DNA of 19,360 bases from Cellvibrionaceae bacterium (GCA_025800435.1 JAOXRV010000377.1:1-19360), one strand, 5' to 3'. Positions 1-6,663 are shown, numbered from the stretch's first letter. Made by a program: numbers and translations. Notes: a model not told the origin generated them from the sequence alone.

Positions 1-254
1 GCCACAGGCAAGATGGCACATTGTATTGCGCCGGGGGCCGCAACGCAATTTTGGACTTCGGGGTCAAATTTGCAAATTTGGGGTCAGGCCTTTGGGCTTT
101 GGGGTCAGGCCTTTGGGTTTTGCTATAACCCCACATCTACCATAGTAAAAGCCAAAGGTCTGACCCCAAAGCCAAAGGCCTGACCCCAAAGCCCCAAAGT
201 CCAAAATTGCGTTGCGGCCCCCGGCGCAATACAATGTGCCATCTTGCCTGTGGC
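1..254. repeat. Long palindromic element with perfect 58-bp terminal inverted repeats
   Basis: Bases 1-58 and 197-254 are exact reverse complements (58 of 58). Inside them lie two copies of TTTGGGGTCAGGCCTTTGGG (77-96 and 98-117). Their inverted counterparts are at 171-190 and 151-170, ending in GGC instead of GGG, and one has A for G. The match continues to 118-126 against 142-150, leaving a loop of about 15 bases (127-141). Only the 13 bases 64-76, which contain the doubled palindrome CAAATTTG, are unpaired on the left. The whole unit could extrude as a cruciform or fold as one RNA hairpin. Its left edge coincides with the window edge, so the true end and any target duplication cannot be seen. 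No transposase is encoded. It could be a MITE or a REP-type element; the GGGGTCAGRCC motif resembles intergenic repeats associated with Y1 (RAYT) transposases, from memory only. Confidence 0.9.
207..235 (+). promoter_or_regulatory. Candidate sigma70 promoter in the right arm of the palindrome, facing dxs
   Basis: TTGCGT (207-212) and TACAAT (230-235) are separated by exactly 17 bases. The -10 box matches the consensus at 5 of 6 positions and the -35 box only at TTG. The -10 box ends 83 bases before the dxs ATG. Because the arm is perfectly inverted, the same boxes occur in the left arm (20-25 and 43-48) facing the other way. This is a pattern match only; no better promoter was seen between the element and dxs. 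Confidence 0.35.
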
Positions 255-318
255 CCACCTGGCGGCCACCCGCAACCCTGATTAGCGCGCCGCCCGGCGG
301 CCCCCGGACCAGTATTGA

Positions 319-2247
319 ATGTTTAAAGAGATTCCCCTAGAACGGCCCCAAACCCCCCTATTGGACAGCATCGACTCTCCGCTGGCCCTGCGCCAGCTGG
401 AAGAAGAGCAACTGCCCCAACTGGCGCGGGAGCTGCGGGAATTTCTGCTGTTTAGCGTGGGCAAAACCGGTGGCCACTTTGGCGCGGGCCTGGGCGTGGT
501 GGAGCTGACCATTGCCCTGCACTATATCTACAACACCCCCGATGACCGCCTGGTGTGGGATGTGGGCCACCAAACCTACCCCCATAAGATACTCACCGGG
601 CGCCGCGAGCAGATGCTCAGTATTCGCCAGTTGGGCGGCCTGGCCGGTTTTCCCAAGCGCGATGAAAGCCCCTTTGATACCTTTGGTGTGGGCCATTCCA
701 GCACCTCGATCAGCGCCGCCCTGGGCATGGCCCTGGGCGCCGAGCAGGAGCTGGCCTTAAGCGAGGAAGGCGAAGGCCAGCAGCGTAAAGCGGTGGCGAT
801 TATTGGCGATGGCGCAATGACTGCGGGCATGGCCTTTGAGGCCCTCAACCACGCCGCCCACACCAATACCGATATGCTGGTGGTGCTAAACGATAACAAT
901 ATGTCGATCAGTAAAAACGTCGGCGGCCTGGCGACCTACTTCTCTCGTATCTGGGCCAGCAAGGCCTATAACCAACTGCGCGAGGGCAGTAAAAAAGTTT
1001 TAAGCAAAGTACCCGAGGTTTGGGAGTTTGCCCGCCGCACCGAAGAGCATATGAAAGGCATGGTCAGCCCCGGCACTTTATTTGAAGAGCTGGGCTTTAA
1101 CTATGTGGGCCCCATCGACGGTCACGACCTGCCGCGGCTGGTGCACGATTTGCGCAATCTGCGCGAGATAAAAGGCCCCAAACTGCTGCATATTGTCACC
1201 CAAAAGGGCAAGGGCTTTGCCCCGGCCGAGCAAGACCCGGTGGGCTACCACGCACTCAATAAAATTGAAGTGCCAAGCCCCGGGCCAAGTAATATCAAAC
1301 CGCCCAAATACCAGGATGTATTTGGCCAATGGCTGTGTGATGCGGCTGCCGCCGATCCGCGCCTAATTGGCATTACCCCGGCCATGTGCGAAGGCTCTGG
1401 CATGGTGAAATTTGCCGAGGATTTTCCCGAGCGCTTTTACGATGTGGCCATTGCCGAGCAACACGCGGTGACCCTGGCCGCCGGCTTAGCCTGCGAGCAA
1501 CAAAAACCGGTGGTGGCTATCTACTCTACTTTTTTACAGCGCGCTTACGATCAGCTAGTGCACGATGTGGCCCTGCAAAATCTCGATGTCACTTTTGCCA
1601 TCGACCGCGCCGGTTTAGTCGGCGAAGACGGCCCCACCCACGCGGGCAGTTTTGACCTGACCTTTATGCGCTGTATCCCCAACTTAATTATTGCTGCCCC
1701 GGCCGATGAAAACGAGTGCCGCAAACTCTTGCACAGCGCCTACCAACACCAGGGCCCAGCCGCAGTGCGCTACCCCCGCGGCCACGGCACCGGGGTAGAA
1801 ATTGAAACCAGCTTACAAACCCTGCCCATTGGCAAAGGCCGCGAGCTGCGCCAGGGCAAAGACAATGGCATTGCCATTTTAAATTTTGGCACCCGCTTAA
1901 GCGCCGCCCTGGAAGCGGCAGCCGAGCTGGACGCCAGCGTTTGCGATATGCGTTGGGTAAAACCGCTGGATGAAGATTTAATAATGGCCATGGCAGAGAG
2001 CCATCAGCTGTTAGTCACCATTGAAGAGAATGCCATTGCAGGCGGCGCCGGTAGTGGTGTCAGTGAATTTTTACAACAACAGGGTTTGGCCATTCCGATT
2101 TTACAACTGGGGCTGGGCGACCACTATGTCGACCACGGCAAACCCGACCAATTACTGGCCCAAGAAGGATTGGATGCAGCCGGCATTTTACAAGCCTGCC
2201 AATACCGCTGGCAGCAGCTTAAGCGCAGCAAACGCAACCTAGCCTAA
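319..2247 (+). CDS. dxs: 1-deoxy-D-xylulose-5-phosphate synthase
   Basis: This cytosolic thiamine-diphosphate enzyme condenses pyruvate with glyceraldehyde 3-phosphate to DXP, the first step of the MEP isoprenoid pathway and a branch to thiamine and pyridoxal. The 642 residues cover the family length (E. coli has 620). Visible landmarks are the His-containing GHFGAGLG (residues 52-59) and WDVGHQTYPHKILTGRR (80-96). The ThDP/Mg motif starts at GDGAMTAG (163-170) and ends in NDN (191-193). The catalytic glutamate is in IAEQHAV (378-384), and DRAGLVGEDGPTH (429-441) is in the pyrimidine domain. The C-terminal transketolase domain contains EENAIAGGAGSG. An in-frame TGA directly abuts the ATG, so this is the earliest start; MFKEIPLERPQTPLLDSIDSP-type N-termini are usual, yet no clear Shine-Dalgarno is seen. 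It appears to stand alone, with no ispA or xseB partner in view. Confidence 0.98.
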   Translation: MFKEIPLERPQTPLLDSIDSPLALRQLEEEQLPQLARELREFLLFSVGKTGGHFGAGLGVVELTIALHYIYNTPDDRLVWDVGHQTYPHKILTGRREQMLSIRQLGGLAGFPKRDESPFDTFGVGHSSTSISAALGMALGAEQELALSEEGEGQQRKAVAIIGDGAMTAGMAFEALNHAAHTNTDMLVVLNDNNMSISKNVGGLATYFSRIWASKAYNQLREGSKKVLSKVPEVWEFARRTEEHMKGMVSPGTLFEELGFNYVGPIDGHDLPRLVHDLRNLREIKGPKLLHIVTQKGKGFAPAEQDPVGYHALNKIEVPSPGPSNIKPPKYQDVFGQWLCDAAAADPRLIGITPAMCEGSGMVKFAEDFPERFYDVAIAEQHAVTLAAGLACEQQKPVVAIYSTFLQRAYDQLVHDVALQNLDVTFAIDRAGLVGEDGPTHAGSFDLTFMRCIPNLIIAAPADENECRKLLHSAYQHQGPAAVRYPRGHGTGVEIETSLQTLPIGKGRELRQGKDNGIAILNFGTRLSAALEAAAELDASVCDMRWVKPLDEDLIMAMAESHQLLVTIEENAIAGGAGSGVSEFLQQQGLAIPILQLGLGDHYVDHGKPDQLLAQEGLDAAGILQACQYRWQQLKRSKRNLA

Positions 2248-2271
2248 AGCAGACCTAAACAATTTTGTGCG

Positions 2272-2292
2272 CGGCCGCCCCCCAGGCGGCCG
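2272..2292 (+). terminator. GC-rich hairpin after dxs, possible weak terminator
   Basis: CGGCCGCC (2272-2279) pairs with GGCGGCCG (2285-2292) across a 5-base loop, 25 bases after the dxs stop. No T tract follows, so it may stabilise the 3' end or act with Rho rather than being a classical intrinsic terminator. The rest of the 2248-2438 spacer contains a small CTAGG/CCTAG hairpin near 2345-2362 and no convincing promoter for the next gene. Confidence 0.4.
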
Positions 2293-2438
2293 GCTTGTAC
2301 AGGCTCATCAATAGTTCGCGCCAACACATAGCGTAAAGCATCCCTAGGCCCCAGGTCCTAGTCACAAGCATCCGTTACGGGCGGAGGGCTTTAGCTGCAA
2401 ATTCGTCTTTAAATTAACACCACGAATGAGTGATAAGC

Positions 2439-3686
2439 ATGAGCAGTACAGCCTTAATCCAAAACGATGCCACTACCTTTGGCCTTCTCACCTTAATCCT
2501 GGGCGCTATTTTTTATACTGCCTACCGTGGCGGGCCGGCCTGGCGGCGCTTTTACGGTGTGGTGCCAATTGTTTTAATGTGCTATCTGCTGCCGTCACTG
2601 CTCAACACCTTCGGGGTAATCTCATCCAAGGGCTCAAGCCTATGGCCGATCGCCAAAAACTATTTTTTGCCCGCAGCGCTGGTGCTGATGACCTTGAGCA
2701 TCGACCTCAAGGCCATTCTCCGGCTCGGCAGCAAAGCCCTAATCATGTTCTTTACAGGCACCGTCGGTATTATTATTGGCGGCCCGCTGGCCATTATTAT
2801 TGTCGCCACCTTTAGCCCCGAAACCGTGGGCGGCGCCGGCCCGGATGCGGTTTGGCGCGGCCTAGCCACCCTGGCCGGAAGCTGGATCGGCGGCGGCGCC
2901 AACCAGACCGCCATGTTAGAGCTGTACCAATACAACCCCGAGCGCTACTCGGCGATGGTAACGGTGGATATTATTGTCGCCAATTTATGGCTGGCCTTGC
3001 TGCTCTACGGCGCTGCCAATAGCGATAAAATTGACCGCTGGTTAAAGGCCGACACCCGCACCATTGATGAAGTCAAACACCGCTTGGCCGAATACCACAG
3101 CCGCGAAAAACAAGAGCTTAACCTGGTGAACTTAACCAGTATATTTGGCTTGGCCTTTGGTACCGTTGGCCTTTGCCATCTGCTCGGCGATTTTCTGACG
3201 CCCTTTTTTGGCAACATCGAGGCCACCAAGCACACCATTTTGGCCAACCACTTTTTCTGGGTTGTGATCGTCTCCACCACCACTGGTTTGGCCCTCAGCT
3301 TTACCCGCGCCAGCCAACTGGAAGGCGCGGGAGCGTCCACCTTTGGCAGCCTGTTTATTTATTTACTGATCGTTATTATTGGCACCAAGATGGATGTCAT
3401 GAAAGCCATTGAGCAGCCACTGTTGATCCTGGTGGGCATTATTTGGATGTTAATTCACATCGGCCTTTTGGTAGTAGTCGCACGAATTGTGCGGGCACCG
3501 TTTTTCTTTTTGGCGGTGGGCAGCAAGGCCAATGTGGGCGGCGCTGCCTCAGCGCCGATTGTGGCCGCAGCCTTCCACCCCTCGCTGGCACCGGTGGGCG
3601 TATTACTGGCGGTGCTGGGCTATGCCCTCGGCACCTATGGGGCGATTCTCTGCAGCCAGCTAATGGCCTTAGTCGCCGCCCCCTAA
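2439..3686 (+). CDS. DUF819 family integral membrane protein (YjcL-like)
   Basis: The 415-residue product is strongly hydrophobic, with roughly ten to twelve predicted membrane spans (for example about residues 11-28, 40-58, 76-94, 101-125, 173-192, 233-250, 271-288, 303-318, 326-349 and 380-412). Two glycine-rich signatures typical of DUF819 are visible in corresponding halves: GSWIGGGANQTAML (147-160) and GSKANVGGAASAP (361-373). A charged cytoplasmic-type loop (about 196-228, rich in Lys, Arg, Asp and Glu) separates the halves. The family looks like a transporter, but I know of no substrate that can be assigned here. A GTG at 2430 would add MIS; the ATG at 2439 is preferred because a GAG lies 8 bases upstream and family members begin near here. 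It has no operon partner: 191 bp separate it from dxs and 175 bp from the sigma gene. Confidence 0.88.
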   Translation: MSSTALIQNDATTFGLLTLILGAIFYTAYRGGPAWRRFYGVVPIVLMCYLLPSLLNTFGVISSKGSSLWPIAKNYFLPAALVLMTLSIDLKAILRLGSKALIMFFTGTVGIIIGGPLAIIIVATFSPETVGGAGPDAVWRGLATLAGSWIGGGANQTAMLELYQYNPERYSAMVTVDIIVANLWLALLLYGAANSDKIDRWLKADTRTIDEVKHRLAEYHSREKQELNLVNLTSIFGLAFGTVGLCHLLGDFLTPFFGNIEATKHTILANHFFWVVIVSTTTGLALSFTRASQLEGAGASTFGSLFIYLLIVIIGTKMDVMKAIEQPLLILVGIIWMLIHIGLLVVVARIVRAPFFFLAVGSKANVGGAASAPIVAAAFHPSLAPVGVLLAVLGYALGTYGAILCSQLMALVAAP

Positions 3687-3794
3687 AGCAACCGCCTTAA
3701 GCAAACGCTCGCAGCAACAGGCTAAAGCCAATTAAATTAGGGCGCCTCCAGGCACTGGCCATCAGAGCGGGCTTTGTTATCATGGCCACTTACA

Positions 3795-3837
3795 CGGCGC
3801 CGGCCAGCCCGGCGGTTGATCCAAACCGGCGCCGGCC
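3795..3837. repeat. Direct 11-bp GC-palindromic repeats around the sigma-gene promoter
   Basis: CGGCGCCGGCC occurs at 3795-3805 and again at 3827-3837, a 32-bp offset (about three helical turns). Each copy is itself nearly palindromic. The second copy fills most of the spacer between the proposed -35 and -10 boxes, and the first lies upstream of the -35. It could be a repressor or activator site, or simply GC-rich coincidence. Confidence 0.55.
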
Positions 3838-3844
3838 GCGTATA
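3817..3844 (+). promoter_or_regulatory. Probable ECF (RpoE/ChrR-class) autoregulatory promoter
   Basis: TGATCC (3817-3822) and CGTATA (3839-3844) are 16 bases apart and sit directly upstream of the sigma gene, with the -10 box ending 17 bases before its ATG. TGATCC is the -35 element recognised by the Rhodobacter RpoE (ECF11-type) sigma factors, as I recall it. The position leaves a very short leader containing GGGAAGAG as ribosome-binding site. Autoregulation is usual for this class; here it is inferred from the match. Confidence 0.65.
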
Positions 3845-3861
3845 CACAGTGGGAAGAGCGA

Positions 3862-4434
3862 ATGAGCACAGCCGCACCTGAACCGGCCGAGCGAGACTGG
3901 AACCAGTGCCTAGTTGAGGTTGGCCAAGGTGGCAACAAGGAACAATTTATGGCCTTTTACCGCCATTTTGCACCGCGACTAAAAGCTTGGCTGATCGGCC
4001 AGGGCGGCCAGCGCGATCAGGCTGAAGAGCTGGCCCAGGAGGCCATGTTAAAAGCCTGGCGCCACGCCCCGAGCTTTGACCCGAGCAAGGCCAGCGCCAG
4101 CACTTGGCTGTATACCATTGCCCGCAACCTGCTCAGCGACTTGGGCCGCAAGCAGCAGCGCGAGCAAAAATTTATAGCCCGCCAAAGTGCCGAGCAAGAG
4201 GCGATGCCGGCGGTCGAGCAGGCACAGTGGCAAATGCCCGAGCTCGACCGGCAACAGCTGGCGGCGGCGCTAAAACAGCTACCCAACCGTCAGGCCCAGG
4301 TTATCTATCAGTGCTTTTACCAGGGCCGCAGCCACAGCGAGATAGCGGCCAATATGGGGCTGCCACTGGGCAGTGTTAAATCGAGTCTGCGGCTGGGCTT
4401 TAATAAACTATGTGAGATGGTAGGCAAACCATGA
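3862..4434 (+). CDS. ECF RNA polymerase sigma factor of the RpoE/ChrR (ECF11-like) class
   Basis: The 190-residue protein has the two-domain ECF layout. Sigma region 2 spans about residues 29-99, with core-binding and -10 recognition helices around DQAEELAQEAMLKAW and STWLYTIARNLLSD. Sigma region 4 spans about 127-186, with the helix-turn-helix in SEIAANMGLPLGSVKSSL. A linker rich in Gln, Glu and Ala joins them. Assignment to the RpoE/ChrR class rests mainly on the overlapping downstream ChrR-type anti-sigma gene (ATGA overlap, 4 bases) and on the TGATCC promoter. In that class the sigma factor is held inactive until singlet oxygen or organic peroxide releases it, then drives photo-oxidative repair genes. 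None of those targets is in the window. The start has a good GGGAAGAG site. Confidence 0.93.
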   Translation: MSTAAPEPAERDWNQCLVEVGQGGNKEQFMAFYRHFAPRLKAWLIGQGGQRDQAEELAQEAMLKAWRHAPSFDPSKASASTWLYTIARNLLSDLGRKQQREQKFIARQSAEQEAMPAVEQAQWQMPELDRQQLAAALKQLPNRQAQVIYQCFYQGRSHSEIAANMGLPLGSVKSSLRLGFNKLCEMVGKP

Positions 4435-5063
4435 CGATCAATCATCACCCGGACCAGGCCACCCTGATCAGCTACAGCGCCGGCAGCCTGTCCAGCGCCC
4501 TCGCGCTGTTAGTGGAGTGCCACCTTGAACATTGTAGCGAATGCCGCCAGCGGGTACGTGAAGCTGAAAACCTAGGCGCCCAATTACTGGCCAGCCAGCC
4601 CACCGAGCAGGTCGATGAAGATGGCTTTTTTGCACGCCTGACCGAGACCGAGCAGCTGCCCCCGCAGCAGGCCATCAGCGGCCGCAAGCCGCGCCCTAAA
4701 ATGCTACAAGCGCTGCTGGCCAAAGGCGAGGCCGAGGTGCCCTGGCGCTGGCGCGCACCGGGTCTACACAGCTACGATATCAAGCTCGATGACAGCCGCC
4801 TAAAGCTGCTGCGCATTGCCCCGGGCACACATATACCGGTGCACAGCCACAGCCAAAGCGAAGTCACTATGGTGCTGGCGGGAGCCTATCAGGATGAGCT
4901 GGGCTGTTTTCGGGCCGGGGATGTAGCCGACCTAGACGACGAAACCGCACACCAGCCCCACACCCTGGGCAGCGAGCCGTGTGTGTGCCTAGTGGCGCTG
5001 GAGGGGCCGCTGCGCTTTCAACAATTGCTGCCGCGTTTACTGCAACCTTTTATGGGGCTTTAA
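4431..5063 (+). CDS. chrR: ChrR-type zinc anti-sigma factor with C-terminal cupin domain
   Basis: This 210-residue protein has two recognisable domains. The N-terminal zinc anti-sigma (ZAS) domain shows His6 and then His31-x3-Cys35-x2-Cys38, the same spacing as the zinc ligands I recall for Rhodobacter sphaeroides ChrR. The ZAS domain sequesters the sigma factor. The C-terminal cupin has HxH at 138/140, Glu144 and His174, reproducing the 2-4-30 spacing of the ChrR cupin metal site, which is needed for the response to singlet oxygen. Both metal sites therefore look intact. The ATG overlaps the sigma-gene stop as ATGA, so translation is coupled and stoichiometry is likely controlled. It ends 98 bp before the oppositely oriented rplQ. 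The signal sensed by this particular protein is inferred from the family. Confidence 0.93.
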   Translation: MTINHHPDQATLISYSAGSLSSALALLVECHLEHCSECRQRVREAENLGAQLLASQPTEQVDEDGFFARLTETEQLPPQQAISGRKPRPKMLQALLAKGEAEVPWRWRAPGLHSYDIKLDDSRLKLLRIAPGTHIPVHSHSQSEVTMVLAGAYQDELGCFRAGDVADLDDETAHQPHTLGSEPCVCLVALEGPLRFQQLLPRLLQPFMGL

Positions 5064-5095
5064 TCGGCTTTAGTCGCCCTTATCGAACGCTTAAA

Positions 5096-5127
5096 CGACA
5101 AAGCCCCGCACAGGGCGGGGCTTGTCG
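5096..5127. terminator. Hairpin between convergent chrR and rplQ, best oriented for the ribosomal cluster
   Basis: AAGCCCCGC (5101-5109) pairs perfectly with GCGGGGCTT (5115-5123) around a 5-base loop, and CGAC (5096-5099) can pair with GTCG (5124-5127) around a bulged A. Read on the minus strand the stem is followed by TGTCGTTT, a modest T-rich tail, and on the plus strand by none. It probably ends the alpha operon and may also stop chrR transcripts. Confidence 0.75.
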
Positions 5128-5132
5128 GCAGC

Positions 5133-5148
5133 AGCCACCGAAGTGGCT
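5133..5148 (-). other. UUCG-capped hairpin just after rplQ
   Basis: On the minus strand the RNA reads AGCCAC-UUCG-GUGGCU, a 6-bp stem with the very stable UUCG tetraloop, 13 bases after the rplQ stop and just before the main terminator stem. It may protect the 3' end or assist termination; there is no T tract of its own. Confidence 0.5.
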
Positions 5149-5161
5149 TGAGCGGTGTAAC

Positions 5162-5548
5162 TTACTCTTCTTCGGCCGCAGCTTCGGGCTGAGGACGATC
5201 AACCAGCTCAACATAGGCCATTGGGGCCTTGTCGCCGCTGCGGTAGCCGCACTTTAAGATACGCAGGTAACCACCGGGGCGGTCCTGGTAGCGGGGGCCG
5301 AGTACTGAAAACAGTTTGCCCACGGCTTCTTTGTTGCGCAGACGGTCGAACGCGAGACGACGGTTGGCAACACTGTCTTCCTTGGCCAGGGTGATCAGGG
5401 GCTCGGCGTGACGACGCAGCTCCTTGGCCTTGGGCAAGGTGGTTTTAATCAACTCATGCTCAACCAGCGAAGATACCATGTTTTTGAACATGGCCTTGCG
5501 GTGTGAGCTATTGCGATTCAGTTGACGGCCACTATGACGATGACGCAT
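5162..5548 (-). CDS. rplQ: 50S ribosomal protein L17
   Basis: The 128-residue protein opens with MRHRHSGRQLNRNSSHRKAM, the typical L17 N-terminus, and contains the conserved LITLAKEDSVANRRLAFDRL stretch. It ends in an acidic alanine/glutamate tail. L17 binds 23S rRNA near the exit-tunnel side of the large subunit. It is the last gene of the alpha operon, 102 bp after rpoA, with an AAGGAT ribosome-binding site in front. Two hairpins follow the stop codon. Confidence 0.98.
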   Translation of the reverse strand: MRHRHSGRQLNRNSSHRKAMFKNMVSSLVEHELIKTTLPKAKELRRHAEPLITLAKEDSVANRRLAFDRLRNKEAVGKLFSVLGPRYQDRPGGYLRILKCGYRSGDKAPMAYVELVDRPQPEAAAEEE

Positions 5549-5601
5549 GACTCTAAATCCTTCATTTGGGCTCGGGGTTCACACCCAGAGCACTGTTACT
5601 G

Positions 5602-5626
5602 TTGGCATTAGCTTGGCCAATGCCAA
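5602..5626 (-). other. Hairpin in the rpoA-rplQ spacer
   Basis: TTGGCATT (5602-5609) and AATGCCAA (5619-5626) form a perfect 8-bp stem with a 9-base loop in the 102-bp spacer. No T tract follows on the minus strand. It could be an mRNA processing or stabilising structure that sets the rpoA to rplQ ratio; the role is inferred. Confidence 0.5.
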
Positions 5627-5650
5627 ACTCTCTAATTTTACGGTTTGACC

Positions 5651-6640
5651 TTAGTCGTCAGCTCGCAGGCTGGCGGGGGGCCAATTTTCCAAGCGCATAC
5701 CGAGCGACAGGCCGCGTGAAGCGAGGATGTCTTTAATCTCGGTAAGGGACTTTTTACCCAGGTTAGGCGTCTTCAACAGCTCTACTTCGGTGCGCTGAAT
5801 CAGGTCACCAATGTAGTAGATGTTTTCGGCCTTCAAGCAGTTGGCAGAGCGAACAGTCAGCTCCAGATCGTCTACTGGGCGTAGCAATACTGGGTCGATC
5901 TCTTCTTCTTTCTGCTCTGGCTCGGCTTCTTTTTCACCTTCGAGGTCAACAAAGACAGCCAGCTGCTGCTGCAGGATAGTAGCGGCGCGACGAATAGCCT
6001 CTTCTGGATCAATGGTACCGTTGGTTTCCAGATCCAGCACCAGCTTATCCAGGTCAGTGCGCTGTTCAACACGGGCACTTTCCACAGAGTAAGCCAAGCG
6101 GCGTACGGGGCTAAAGGAGGCATCCAACTGCAGACGACCAATGGCGCGAGTTTCCTCTTCGTCATTGCGACGGGCGTCGGCGGGCTGGTAACCGCGGCCA
6201 CGAGCTACGCTGAGCTTCATGGTCAGTTCCACATCGCCGGTGATATTGGCGATCACGTGCTCGGGGTTTTTAATCTCGACTTCGTGGTCAACCTGAATAT
6301 CGCCAGCGGTGACAACACCTGGGCCCTTTTTGCTCAGGGTTAAAACAGCTTGATCTTTACCGTGCATAACCACGGCAACACCTTTGAGGTTCAACAGGAT
6401 TTCGATAACGTCTTCCTGGATACCTTCGATTGCACTGTACTCGTGCAATACGCCGTCGATTTCTACCTCAGTGACCGCACAGCCGGGCATTGAGGACAAC
6501 AAGATGCGACGCAGGGCGTTGCCAAGGGTATGACCGAAACCGCGCTCCAGTGGTTCTAATACCACCTTGGCACGAGTTGGGCCGGTGTCGGTAACGTCAA
6601 TGTGACGCGGGGTCAGAAATTCGTTTACTGCACTCTGCAT
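5651..6640 (-). CDS. rpoA: DNA-directed RNA polymerase alpha subunit
   Basis: The alpha subunit nucleates core RNA polymerase assembly (alpha dimer, then beta and beta'). Its C-terminal domain contacts UP elements and activators. The N-terminal assembly motif LERGFGHTLGNALRRILLSS is at residues 31-50. The C-terminal domain carries RSANCLKAENIYYIGDL, with the arginine equivalent to E. coli Arg265, and NLGKKSLTEIKDILASRGL. A short acidic Glu-rich linker joins the domains. An ATG two codons upstream (6646) was rejected: AAGG lies only one base from it but 7 bases from the chosen ATG. The chosen start gives MQSAVNEFL and 329 residues, the same length as E. coli. It is 23 bp after rpsD. Confidence 0.98.
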   Translation of the reverse strand: MQSAVNEFLTPRHIDVTDTGPTRAKVVLEPLERGFGHTLGNALRRILLSSMPGCAVTEVEIDGVLHEYSAIEGIQEDVIEILLNLKGVAVVMHGKDQAVLTLSKKGPGVVTAGDIQVDHEVEIKNPEHVIANITGDVELTMKLSVARGRGYQPADARRNDEEETRAIGRLQLDASFSPVRRLAYSVESARVEQRTDLDKLVLDLETNGTIDPEEAIRRAATILQQQLAVFVDLEGEKEAEPEQKEEEIDPVLLRPVDDLELTVRSANCLKAENIYYIGDLIQRTEVELLKTPNLGKKSLTEIKDILASRGLSLGMRLENWPPASLRADD

Positions 6641-6663
6641 AGCCATACCTTATGGTCAGTCCG

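Noticed and set aside
65..80. Tandem CAAATTTG palindromes as a possible standalone operator
   Set aside because: They lie inside the larger repeat element, and no regulator or nearby promoter gives them independent meaning.
1..254. CRISPR array
   Set aside because: The repeated units alternate in orientation, lack unique spacers of constant length and have no cas genes nearby.
64..258. 64-codon minus-strand frame inside the palindrome
   Set aside because: It is composed of translated inverted repeats (KPKGLTPKPKGLTP) and reflects the repeat, not a gene.
282..512. 76-codon minus-strand frame over the dxs start
   Set aside because: A Ser/Arg-rich shadow of dxs with no family resemblance; it runs antisense to a certain gene.
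2426..2815. 129-codon plus-strand frame overlapping the DUF819 start
   Set aside because: It is in a different frame from the clear membrane protein and has no coherent domain; it is a shadow of DUF819 codon use.
3005..3340. 111-codon minus-strand frame inside DUF819
   Set aside because: An antisense shadow of the membrane protein, without a ribosome-binding site or recognisable family.
4979..5257. 92-codon plus-strand frame spanning the end of chrR and rplQ
   Set aside because: It crosses the terminator hairpin and the antisense strand of rplQ; the composition is low-complexity and no family is seen.
6641..6646. Two-codon N-terminal extension of rpoA (MAM start)
   Set aside because: The Shine-Dalgarno AAGG is one base from this ATG; the internal ATG has correct spacing and gives the family N-terminus.
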